The notes under the pieces are model-generated. The model saw only the letters and a program-made list of their open reading frames with translations, made no database searches and was not told where the DNA came from. From positions 1 to 6,732 of the forward strand of contig JAMCTA010000062.1 of NCBI GenBank assembly GCA_023381895.1: a DNA stretch of 6,732 nucleotides. The letters run 5' to 3'. Position 1 is the stretch's first letter, and each line of letters opens with the position of its first letter. Origin of the DNA: Chloroflexota bacterium (GTDB lineage Bacteria > Chloroflexota > UBA4733). Shown here piece after piece: positions 1-5,747 of the stretch. A program made the translations under genes and the position numbers.

Positions 1-753
1 CTGGCGCGGCAGGTGCCGTTCTTTGTCCAAGGGTACGAGCGGGAGAAGAGCTGGATCACCGCCTTCGGTGTGGTTCCTGAGCATCGACGTTCAGGTGTGG
101 GGTCGGCGCTCCTGGAGCACGTATGCGACCGGCTGCGCGCTGGTGGCGCCCAGGAGGTCGCCGTCGCCCCCTATGTCCCAAACTACTTCATCCCCGGTGT
201 CGATGTCAGTATCTATGCAGATGCGGTCCGTTTCCTGGAGGGTCACGGTTTCGCCGTGCAGTCCCGTCCGCTCAGCATGCGAGCGGACATTGCAACCTTC
301 CAAGTGCCGGAGGAGATCGCCAAGACCCACGCACGGATTCAGGCCGGGGGTATACAGATCACTCTGGCCACCCCCGAAGACATCGTGCCGGTCCAGCAGT
401 TCCTGCGCCGTTGCTTCAGTTGGGATTGGGTGCGTTTCGCCGCGGAAGTGATGGATGAGCTCTTTTCGGGCAACCCGCGGACCGCCGGCATGCTAGTCGC
501 CAAACAGGCAGATGAAGTTGCCGGCTATGCCCAGTTTCGCGCTGAACGATTCGGCCCCTTCGGTGTCGACCCAGCCTTGCGTAGCCGGGGTATCGGCCGG
601 GTGCTGCTGGCGCAGACGCTCATTGAGATGCGTAAACGCGGCTATCACTGCGCCTGGTTTCTCTGGACGAGCGACGATGCCGCACGGCTCTATCAGCGTT
701 GCGGTTTCCGGGAAGAGCGTCGCTTCGCGGTCATGCGAAAGTCGCTCGTCTAG
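1..753 (+). CDS. Tandem GNAT-family N-acetyltransferase, 5' end missing
   Basis: The product would transfer an acetyl group from acetyl-CoA to an amine in the cytoplasm; its substrate cannot be read from the sequence. The frame is open from base 1. The first acetyl-CoA loop (GVVPEHRRSGVGSALLEHV, encoded near 67-123) comes too early for a complete GNAT fold, so the gene begins upstream of the window and the GTG at 13 is probably internal. A second GNAT domain fills the C-terminal half. It has its own loop (GVDPALRSRGIGRVLLAQ) and the usual end pattern AARLYQRCGF. Two-domain GNAT proteins are usually somewhat over 300 residues, which fits a modest 5' loss. The stop is TAG at 751-753. A deacetylase gene follows 42 bases later on the same strand, probably in the same transcript. 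The GNAT assignment is firm; the substrate is unknown. Confidence 0.9.
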   Translation: MARQVPFFVQGYEREKSWITAFGVVPEHRRSGVGSALLEHVCDRLRAGGAQEVAVAPYVPNYFIPGVDVSIYADAVRFLEGHGFAVQSRPLSMRADIATFQVPEEIAKTHARIQAGGIQITLATPEDIVPVQQFLRRCFSWDWVRFAAEVMDELFSGNPRTAGMLVAKQADEVAGYAQFRAERFGPFGVDPALRSRGIGRVLLAQTLIEMRKRGYHCAWFLWTSDDAARLYQRCGFREERRFAVMRKSLV

Positions 754-784
754 GGGCCGGACGCTAGGAGATGGGGAGTTGATC

Positions 785-790
785 AGGAGG
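785..790 (+). promoter_or_regulatory. Ribosome binding site of the PIG-L deacetylase gene
   Basis: AGGAGG lies five bases before the ATG at 796. It is a full Shine-Dalgarno match and fixes that start. Confidence 0.85.
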
Positions 791-795
791 AGCAC

Positions 796-1500
796 ATGGT
801 AGAGCACAACCGAACCATCATGGTCGTAGGTGGGCACGCCGCCGATGCGGAGGTGATGGCGGGGGCAACCATCCTGAAGCACGTGAAGGCCGGCTACCGA
901 GCCGTCCTCGTGCACATGACGCTTGGCGAGAAGGGGCACCATAGTATGCCGGTTGCGGAATATGCCGAGCAGAAGCGGCGCGAAGCGGAGACCGCCGCCA
1001 GCGCCTTGGCGGCGGATGTCGTCTGCATGCCCTATCCGGACGGCGAGCTGGCGGTGAATGAGGAAACGCAGTGGAAGATTGCCGACGTTATGCGTGAGCA
1101 CCGGCCGGACGTGGTGATCACTCACTGGCACGGGAGCGTCCATCGCGACCATCGCAACACGAGCATCAACGTCACGGAGGCGCTCTATTTCGCGGGATTA
1201 CCCGCCTTTCAGCGCGAATGGCCCGCCTGGCGGCCCAAGGCCGTGTACTTTGCCGAGAACTGGGAAGATCCGCATGGCTTTCAGCCGGAGATAGCGCTGG
1301 ACGTGACAGACGTTTTCCCGGCTTACCTCGAGGCGATCAAGAGTTACGAGCTGGTGCGCGGGGGAATATCATCCTTCCCCTATTTCAAGTACTATGAGGC
1401 GCTCGGGACCATTCGAGGAGCTCTGGCGGGGTACGACAAAGGCGTTGCGTTGATGCGGCCAGAGGGAGCGCGGATGAGTAGGCAAGAGCTCCTGGTCTAA
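796..1500 (+). CDS. PIG-L (LmbE-like) family deacetylase with altered HPDD motif
   Basis: The 234-residue product belongs to the PIG-L/LmbE family, zinc enzymes that remove N-acetyl or related acyl groups from amino-sugar conjugates (MshB and BshB are examples). The N-terminal strand VVGGHAADAEVMAGA, residues 10-24, aligns with the family motif HPDDAE. His14 and Asp17 match two zinc ligands. The residue that aligns with the general-base Asp (Asp15 of MshB) is Ala16. The second family motif is present as H-R-D-H at 116-119, giving the catalytic His and third zinc ligand. YPDGEL at 80-85 is also typical. Length is normal for the family, and no signal peptide is visible. The gene follows the GNAT gene by 42 bases with a strong ribosome binding site, so the pair may add and remove acetyl groups in one pathway. 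I recall similar HxAD variants in Chloroflexota but cannot confirm it here. Activity is uncertain because of the missing Asp. Confidence 0.9.
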   Translation: MVEHNRTIMVVGGHAADAEVMAGATILKHVKAGYRAVLVHMTLGEKGHHSMPVAEYAEQKRREAETAASALAADVVCMPYPDGELAVNEETQWKIADVMREHRPDVVITHWHGSVHRDHRNTSINVTEALYFAGLPAFQREWPAWRPKAVYFAENWEDPHGFQPEIALDVTDVFPAYLEAIKSYELVRGGISSFPYFKYYEALGTIRGALAGYDKGVALMRPEGARMSRQELLV

Positions 1501-1588
1501 CTACTTCTGTCCGCATCTATTGCGCCCTATGGGAATTCTCGGCCGGCCCCGCCGATCCACCGCCGCCACGTCCGTCGCGCCCCTGATC
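1501..1588. other. Short convergent intergenic gap
   Basis: This gap separates the stop of the plus-strand deacetylase gene from the stop of the minus-strand PLP enzyme gene. I see a GC-rich stretch around 1541-1560 but no clear stem-loop followed by a T run, so no intrinsic terminator is called. Confidence 0.6.
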
Positions 1589-2632
1589 CTACGCTTGCGA
1601 CCGCTGCAAGTATGGGCGGAGGGCTGCTTCAAAGCCAAAGAGTGCCGGAGAGCCTCCCGTATGCACAAACACGACGGTTGAGCCGGGTGCCACGCGGCCC
1701 GCGTCAATGTGGGCAAAGAGCCCCTCCATGGCTCGTCCGGTGTACACCGGGTCGAGCAAGAGCCCCTCCGTGCGGGCGCAAGTCCGGATCACCTCAAAGC
1801 AACCCGGCGTCAGATCCTCGTCGCGTTCTCTGGCAAAACGGTCATCGTTGTCTACCTCTCCCGCCTCGACTTGGATATCCAGCCCGATCAGCGCAGCCGC
1901 CGCATTGGCGATCGTCGCCGTCAACGCGACACGCCCCGGATCCGGTCGGGCGCAAATCCCGGTCACGTGCGTCGCCGCCCCGCGCGCCCGCGTCCCCAGG
2001 ATGAGTCCGGCCTGTCCCTTGGACCCGGAGCTCATGTAGATGGCGCCGGCGATCTTCCCTAACTGCCCGAGCTGTTCCTCGATTTCGAGGTAGGCGAGCA
2101 GGTAGGCCAGCGCCGAGGCGGTGGCGAACATCTTCGCCTCATTCATTACGTAGGGAGTATGCCCGCTAGCGCGCAGGTCAGCCACCATCGCGGCCAGTCG
2201 CCGCTCTACCGTAGCGCCGTCTCCTGCCGGCTCAAAGTATAGCTCCGCACCGAGGAGCTCGTCGATCAGGAGGTTGCCTGGTCGCCCCTGTGGCTCCGGA
2301 CCGTGCAGGAGCAGCACGGTCCGCATGCCGAGGAGGTTAGCAGCGGCCGTGGTTTGGCGTGCAGAGTTGGACTGGACTTCGAGCGCCGCCACGACGACGT
2401 CTGCCCCCTGCTGTTGCGCCTCCGCCAGCCGGAACTCTAAGTTGCGCGTCTTGTTCCCACCGAAGGCCAGACCGGTCAGGTCATCACGCTTGACTAAGAT
2501 CTCCACCCCCACCTGCGCCGACAGCCGGGGGCAGGGTTGGAGCGGCGTATCCACGTGGGCGAAACGGACGCGCGGCACGCGCCCAATGCGTTCACGCAGT
2601 TCCGTCGGGCTGTACAACCGAACCGGGGTCAC
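1589..2632 (-). CDS. PLP-dependent enzyme, ACC deaminase/D-cysteine desulfhydrase family
   Basis: This 347-residue cytoplasmic enzyme has the fold-type II layout of 1-aminocyclopropane-1-carboxylate deaminases and D-cysteine desulfhydrases. Members break down small amino acids to ammonia plus an oxoacid, and D-cysteine also yields sulfide. The segment VKRDDLTGLAFGGNKTRNLE at 47-66 carries the PLP-binding Lys61. VQSNSARQT at 86-94 is the phosphate or carboxylate-contacting loop. VFVHTGGSPALFGF near the C-terminus is the standard end motif. The loop reads QSNS where D-cysteine desulfhydrases usually have QSNH, so the substrate is left open. Length is normal. The start is GTG at 2632, preceded by AGGAAGAGAG. 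Its first bases overlap the stop of the upstream short ORF as GTGA, indicating translational coupling. It lies downstream of gntR on the same strand and is probably under its control. Confidence is high for the family and low for the exact reaction. Confidence 0.9.
   Translation of the reverse strand: MTPVRLYSPTELRERIGRVPRVRFAHVDTPLQPCPRLSAQVGVEILVKRDDLTGLAFGGNKTRNLEFRLAEAQQQGADVVVAALEVQSNSARQTTAAANLLGMRTVLLLHGPEPQGRPGNLLIDELLGAELYFEPAGDGATVERRLAAMVADLRASGHTPYVMNEAKMFATASALAYLLAYLEIEEQLGQLGKIAGAIYMSSGSKGQAGLILGTRARGAATHVTGICARPDPGRVALTATIANAAAALIGLDIQVEAGEVDNDDRFARERDEDLTPGCFEVIRTCARTEGLLLDPVYTGRAMEGLFAHIDAGRVAPGSTVVFVHTGGSPALFGFEAALRPYLQRSQA
2629..2632 (-). promoter_or_regulatory. GTGA stop-start overlap
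   Basis: On the minus strand the TGA of the short transporter-like ORF shares bases with the GTG of the PLP enzyme. Such four-base overlaps normally mark translational coupling. This is the main sign that the short ORF was part of a real operon. Confidence 0.6.
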
Positions 2633-2976
2633 GGGCGCTCTCTTCCTAACTTGCTCAGGTACGCGTCACGCGGGATGACGAGCGGCGCTGGCAGAAGCGT
2701 GGGCCTCTGCAGCTTACTGCTCATCGCCACTTCATTTTGCGGGGCGTACAGCCAGACGGCTGGCTGGGGTGCGTTCAACTGGCGCTGCGCTTGCGCGTCG
2801 ACCGTCGCTTCGCTCCGCGTGATCAGCGCCAGAAGCGCCTCCCTTGTCTGAGGGCTGTTCGCCGGGGCATCTCCTGTTGTATCGACCTTGTCATGGCTTA
2901 CTCTCCCGTCTGCTTCACTCCAGGAGTCAGCCCACTCGATGGACCAGCCCCTGCGGTTCACCATCACTGCGATCAC
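2629..2976 (-). pseudogene. Short ORF, likely C-terminal remnant of a family 5 solute-binding protein
   Basis: This frame is open for 115 codons between gntR and the PLP gene. I compare its second half with the C-termini of extracellular solute-binding proteins of family 5 (peptide/nickel ABC transporters). SPQTREALLALI followed by a TVDAQAQRQL helix resembles the usual NPEvDaLL plus D-A-R segment. PAVWLYAPQNEVAMSS resembles the common APVVWLY strand, and PLVIPRDAYL resembles the final strand. A full protein has roughly 500 or more residues, and there is no signal peptide or lipobox here, so most of the gene is gone. About eight residues also seem to be missing before PAVWLY. Codons 3' of about 2880 end in G or C in 59 of 80 cases by hand count, as in true coding sequence. 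The only in-frame ATG or GTG codons upstream of that stretch are at 2961-2976, inside the end of gntR. It may still be translated, since its TGA overlaps the next GTG. The family match is from memory, so confidence is moderate. Confidence 0.45.
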
Positions 2977-3739
2977 TGAGCACCGGCCAGGCTGTGGTGG
3001 CTGGGCTGGTCAACTGAACGGATACGAAGTAGCGGTCGGCAGGATAGATGGACCGTGCCACCTCAAGCGGAACCTGTTCATGGTCGATGAAGGTAAACTG
3101 GCAGACGAGCACCGCGGATCCCGTCGGACGCCGCAAGAGGCGGGCGAGGTACTCGGACGCCGTCTCCGCATGCACAGCAACGCGGGACGAGGTCACGCGC
3201 ACGCCGCAGACGCGCTGGACAACGCGGGTGAGCGACGCCGAATCGAGTGGGACACCCTCCAGCTGACGGCCGACGTGCGGCGCGAAGTAGCGGCTTTCCA
3301 CCCACAACGGCTCACCTTCCACTCTGCCGATGCGCCTGACGTGGAGGAGCAGCTCACCTGGCGGACTGGTCAGGGCCTCGCGCGCCCAGCCGGCGGGCAG
3401 GCTCTGCTCGCTACTCAAGACCTCAACTTGGGGGACGAGTCCAGCCCGCAGGATATCTTCTTCAAAGCTCAGCAGGTCGCCGAGGTGCCGTTCGACCTGG
3501 TGCGTTTCCAGCGGGCGGAGCCGGACCATCGTCCCGTGGGCACGCCGGCGGACGATCAGGTCATCTTCTTCAAGTCGCTTGAGTGCGGTGCGGATCGTAG
3601 CCCGGCTCACACCGAACGATCGGGCGAGGTCCTCTTCGTTGGGCAGACGGCTCCCCGGCTGGAAGACACCGCTGGCGATCGCTCGCCGGAGCTGCTGCTC
3701 GATCTTATAATAGAGTGGTAACGGTGCGGCATGGCCCAT
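2927..3739 (-). CDS. GntR-family transcriptional regulator, HutC/UTRA type
   Basis: The 270-residue product is a cytoplasmic DNA-binding repressor that should respond to a small effector. Residues 9-75 form the GntR winged helix, with PLYYKIEQQLRRAI, the LPNEEDLARSFGVSRATIR helix-turn-helix and the wing RRRAHGTMVR. Residues of about 85-245 fit the UTRA effector domain, with LLHVRRIGRVEGEPLWVESRYF and an end at YPADRYFVSVQL. A tail of about 27 residues follows that most UTRA proteins lack, and it overlaps the beginning of the next ORF. It may be extra sequence read through after a deletion. The start is ATG at 3739; no strong ribosome binding site precedes it. The gene is divergent from an amidohydrolase gene, with 80 bases and a perfect inverted repeat between them, the classical setting for autoregulation and control of the neighbour. 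The effector is unknown. Confidence 0.92.
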   Translation of the reverse strand: MGHAAPLPLYYKIEQQLRRAIASGVFQPGSRLPNEEDLARSFGVSRATIRTALKRLEEDDLIVRRRAHGTMVRLRPLETHQVERHLGDLLSFEEDILRAGLVPQVEVLSSEQSLPAGWAREALTSPPGELLLHVRRIGRVEGEPLWVESRYFAPHVGRQLEGVPLDSASLTRVVQRVCGVRVTSSRVAVHAETASEYLARLLRRPTGSAVLVCQFTFIDHEQVPLEVARSIYPADRYFVSVQLTSPATTAWPVLSDRSDGEPQGLVHRVG

Positions 3740-3748
3740 GGCACTATC

Positions 3749-3777
3749 TTGCTATCTACTTCTATAGTACGTATCAT
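3749..3777 (+). promoter_or_regulatory. Candidate sigma-70 promoter for the amidohydrolase
   Basis: TTGCTA at 3749-3754 and TATCAT at 3772-3777 are spaced by exactly 17 bases and match the consensus boxes at four and five of six positions. The -10 box lies in the central spacer of the inverted repeat at 3763-3786, so a bound regulator would block it. A start near 3784 would give a leader of about 35 bases. Confidence 0.5.
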
Positions 3778-3786
3778 CGTACTATA
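3763..3786. promoter_or_regulatory. Perfect inverted repeat, probable GntR operator
   Basis: TATAGTACG and CGTACTATA form two perfect 9-bp arms around a 6-bp spacer (TATCAT). The site lies between the divergent gntR and amidohydrolase starts in an AT-rich island within GC-rich DNA. GntR/HutC regulators bind palindromes with GT and AC half-sites, which this has. I infer that the GntR protein binds here and controls both directions. Confidence 0.7.
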
Positions 3787-3807
3787 TACTCAGTGGGAAC
3801 GCCTGTC

Positions 3808-3813
3808 AAGGAG
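3808..3813 (+). promoter_or_regulatory. Ribosome binding site of the amidohydrolase gene
   Basis: AAGGAG stands six bases before ATG 3820. It selects this ATG over upstream in-frame codons reaching back to 3715, which would run through the operator and promoter. Confidence 0.8.
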
Positions 3814-3819
3814 CCCGGC

Positions 3820-4938
3820 ATGATCATCGATGTCCACGCGCACGTCTTCCCCCCGCTGGCAGAGGCATCAGGGTTTGCCAGGCCGGAGGAGCACGCTCTA
3901 TTCCTCCAGCTCTACATCGCTACCCACGCGCAGCCCGCCCGCCGCCTGCGAGACCACGCCCGCAGCTACGGCAACGACATCCTCGGAGATGGGCGCTACG
4001 AAAGTCCGGGGGCATTTGCCGGCGCCGACTTTCGTGTCGGTCGCTGCGGTCGCTTCGAGTGGATAGTAGGAGGCGAAACCTTCTACCGGCAGTTTCTGCC
4101 CCCGTCTTTACAAGACATGCAGGCGCCAGCGGAGTTCCTCCTGCAAGAGATGGCCTATGCCGGCGTGGATGCGGCGGTACTGCAGAACGCCCGGCTCTAT
4201 GGCCGCCTGAATACGTATTTTGCGGAAGTGGCACGGCGCTATCCCGGCAAGTTCGTGCCTCTAGCAGACGTCGACGAGGCGCGTGCGGATACCGCGGAGG
4301 AGATTGCCCGCCTCACCAGCGCGGTGACCGACCTCGGGATGCGCGGGCTGTACTACGCGACGCGGGGGCACTTCATCGAGGGGTATCACCGCCATCTCGA
4401 CGACCACGCTTTCGATCCCTACTGGGAGGAGGTTCGCCGCCTCAAGATTCCGGTCTTCTGGGAGATTCTGGGGGTGCCCCGGCCAACCCCGGCTGCCTAT
4501 CTGGAGCAAATCGCCCGGCTCAATCGCTGGGCGGAACGCTTCCCGGATATTCCCTGTGTCCTCACCCACGGCATCGATCCCGATTTTCTTCGAACCGATC
4601 TACCCAGCACCCTACAGGAACTCCTAGCGCGCGAGCAATTCCTGATCGAACTCTTGTATCCAATTGGGCAGGGACGGCTGTACGAATATCCATTCGCAGA
4701 AACGCACCGGACGATCCAGCGCCTGTACGCCCGTGCCGGTGGGGAACGCCTGGTCTGGGGCTCTGACATGCCCAACGTGCTTCGCCATTGCACCTATCAA
4801 CAGGCCCTGCAGTATCTGCAAGACCATTGCTCCTTCATTGCGGCAACTGATCTTGATCGCATTCTGGGAGGAAACGTGGCGCGGTTGTTCAATCTCATCT
4901 CTCGCCTAGAAGGTGTAGGCGAAGGGACCAGGCCATAG
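3820..4938 (+). CDS. Metal-dependent amidohydrolase, PF04909 (ACMSD-like) family
   Basis: The 372-residue product is a TIM-barrel enzyme of the amidohydrolase-2 group, whose members hydrolyse or decarboxylate small carboxylic compounds in the cytoplasm. It opens with MIIDVHAHVFPP, where His6 and His8 are the first metal ligands. FPDIPCVLTHGI supplies the conserved His250, LVWGSDMPN supplies Asp316, and ILGGNVARLF is the usual family ending. At the strand that normally carries a further ligand His (lPv..H), this protein reads IPVFWEIL with Glu215. The metal site may therefore differ, or this may be a subfamily trait. Length is typical. The start at ATG 3820 is chosen because of its ribosome binding site and because the protein then begins exactly at the family motif. 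The gene is divergent from gntR and probably repressed by it. The substrate is unknown. Confidence 0.9.
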   Translation: MIIDVHAHVFPPLAEASGFARPEEHALFLQLYIATHAQPARRLRDHARSYGNDILGDGRYESPGAFAGADFRVGRCGRFEWIVGGETFYRQFLPPSLQDMQAPAEFLLQEMAYAGVDAAVLQNARLYGRLNTYFAEVARRYPGKFVPLADVDEARADTAEEIARLTSAVTDLGMRGLYYATRGHFIEGYHRHLDDHAFDPYWEEVRRLKIPVFWEILGVPRPTPAAYLEQIARLNRWAERFPDIPCVLTHGIDPDFLRTDLPSTLQELLAREQFLIELLYPIGQGRLYEYPFAETHRTIQRLYARAGGERLVWGSDMPNVLRHCTYQQALQYLQDHCSFIAATDLDRILGGNVARLFNLISRLEGVGEGTRP

Positions 4939-5142
4939 TGCCGGCCATCTCGTGCGCCCACTGGACATTCCTCAGCAATCACGGTCACGTGCTGCCCCTC
5001 ATCGCTCAGCAACTCGACGTCACCCAATGCGAGCTCAGCGTGCGCCCCGGCATCACTGAGTAGACAGCGCGCCGGTATGCCAGCCAGCGAAAGTCGCTGG
5101 CTGCTGCCCTCACGATGCAACGAAATGGGGTGGGTGCTGCGT
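4939..5142 (-). pseudogene. Possible minus-strand gene remnant of unknown function
   Basis: One minus-strand frame reads as plausible protein from about 5135 down to the amidohydrolase stop. It includes LSLAGIPARCLLSDAGAHAE, ALGDVELLSDEGQHVTVIAE and ECPVGARDGRHYGLVP. Most codons end in G or C. There is no ATG or GTG with a ribosome binding site at its beginning. The frame then runs antisense into the amidohydrolase gene with no stop of its own in the gap, so an intact gene is unlikely. I do not recognise the family. It could be a fragment left by rearrangement or chance in GC-rich DNA. Confidence 0.22.
5081..5103. repeat. Strong 10-bp hairpin with 3-base loop
   Basis: CAGCCAGCGA and TCGCTGGCTG are perfectly complementary around AAG. 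No T run follows on either strand, so it is not a standard intrinsic terminator. It may still end or stabilise the amidohydrolase transcript, or it may be a small repeat element. Confidence 0.6.
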
Positions 5143-5143
5143 T
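5116..5143 (+). promoter_or_regulatory. Candidate ECF-type promoter upstream of the sigma gene
   Basis: TGCAAC at 5116-5121 and CGTT at 5140-5143 resemble ECF promoter boxes such as those of Bacillus SigM and SigV (TGCAAC and CGTC). The spacer is 18 bases, slightly longer than the usual 16-17. The position, about 60-85 bases before the sigma gene, would suit autoregulation. This is a motif match by eye. Confidence 0.28.
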
Positions 5144-5159
5144 CTCCTATAGTAGGAGA
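5143..5159. promoter_or_regulatory. 17-bp palindrome upstream of the ECF sigma gene
   Basis: TCTCCTATAGTAGGAGA has perfect 7-bp arms around TAG. The loop is too tight for a stable RNA hairpin, so a DNA-binding site is the better reading. It includes TATAGT, a five-of-six match to a -10 box, but no good -35 box lies 16-18 bases upstream. It sits about 40 bases before the sigma start, where a repressor or activator could act. Confidence 0.45.
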
Positions 5160-5200
5160 GACAGTGGAAAACGGACTGAGAGGGGCGTGCTCTGACGACC

Positions 5201-5731
5201 GTGAATCCGGATGGCCCCCTGACGCTGTTGCTTGCAGAGCACCCGCTGGAAGGCTTCGAGGCGCTCTTCGCCGCCTATCTTCGCCCGCTCTATAGTTTTG
5301 CGCTGCGCTCGACAGCACAGCCGCTCGAGGCCGAAGAGGTTGCGCAGGAGACGTTTCTCCGTGCCTTTCGCGCGCTGCGGAACATGCCACCGGCGCAGAT
5401 CACAGTGCTCGCTCTGGCGCCGTGGCTGTTCACCATCGCTGCGAACGTCATGCGTAGCCGCCAGCGGCGCCAACGCGTTGCTCTCCAGCACCTCGAGCGG
5501 GAGGACGGCAGCGCTCTGGAAGTCCCAGCCACCACGCGCTTTGAGGGCGAGAGTGAGCTCGCCCTTCTCGTGGCCGCCCTGCCCAAACACCACCGCCTAC
5601 CACTCGTGTTGCACTACGTCGTGGGCTTGAGCTATCCAGAGATCGCTCTCACCCTCCACAGATCAGAGGGGACGGTGCGATCCCAGGCATTTCGTGCCCT
5701 GGCGCAGCTGCGCCAGGCGCTTCGTGAGTAA
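5201..5731 (+). CDS. RNA polymerase sigma factor, ECF (sigma-70) family
   Basis: The 176-residue product should direct RNA polymerase to a dedicated promoter set. Sigma region 2 covers about residues 15-85, with FEALFAAYLRPLY and the helix EAEEVAQETFLRAFRAL, followed by WLFTIAANVMRSRQRR. Region 4 covers about 117-172, with LPKHHRLPLVLHYVVGLSYP and the helix-turn-helix IALTLHRSEGTVRSQAFRAL. Size is typical for ECF factors, which lack regions 1 and 3. The GTG at 5201 is the only standard start near the 5' end but stands 15 bases after the nearest purine run (AGAGGGG at 5179-5185). An in-frame CTG at 5192 is better spaced from that run and could be the real start, adding three residues. The gene next to it encodes an Ada-like methyltransferase rather than a conventional membrane anti-sigma factor, and the two are probably cotranscribed. 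Confidence 0.92.
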   Translation: MNPDGPLTLLLAEHPLEGFEALFAAYLRPLYSFALRSTAQPLEAEEVAQETFLRAFRALRNMPPAQITVLALAPWLFTIAANVMRSRQRRQRVALQHLEREDGSALEVPATTRFEGESELALLVAALPKHHRLPLVLHYVVGLSYPEIALTLHRSEGTVRSQAFRALAQLRQALRE

Positions 5732-5736
5732 GGAGG
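5730..5736 (+). promoter_or_regulatory. Ribosome binding site of the methyltransferase gene
   Basis: AAGGAGG overlaps the TAA of the sigma gene (5729-5731) and lies 11 bases before the GTG at 5748. The spacing is a little long, but no other nearby start fits it. The earlier in-frame GTG at 5724 lies upstream of the motif and inside the sigma gene. Confidence 0.6.
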
Positions 5737-5747
5737 CCTCCATCACC

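Larger units (their letters stand above)
4939..5200. other. Gene-poor spacer with hairpin, palindrome and promoter candidates
   Basis: This stretch separates the amidohydrolase stop from the sigma-factor start. It contains a strong hairpin (5081-5103), an ECF-type promoter candidate (5116-5143), a 17-bp palindrome (5143-5159) and a protein-like minus-strand frame. No plus-strand frame looks coding, and no tRNA is visible. Confidence 0.6.

Noticed and set aside
493..1152. Minus-strand open frame of 219 codons
   Set aside because: It spans the ends of two well-supported plus-strand genes in antisense and has no recognisable motif.
1541..1580. GC-rich stretch between convergent genes as a two-way terminator
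   Set aside because: No stable stem with a flanking T run could be found.
2888..3721. Long plus-strand open frame of 277 codons
   Set aside because: It lies antisense to gntR, whose winged-helix and UTRA motifs are clear, and its translation shows no domain.
3715..3819. Upstream extension of the amidohydrolase by 35 codons
   Set aside because: It would translate through the inverted repeat and promoter, and the family motif begins exactly at ATG 3820 with a good ribosome binding site.
4059..4766. Plus-strand open frame of 235 codons inside the amidohydrolase gene
   Set aside because: It is another frame of a gene whose metal-site motifs are intact; its translation is rich in Arg, Pro and Gly without domain features.
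5694..5747. Upstream extension of the methyltransferase into the sigma gene
   Set aside because: The AAGGAGG motif lies after those codons and points to GTG 5748.
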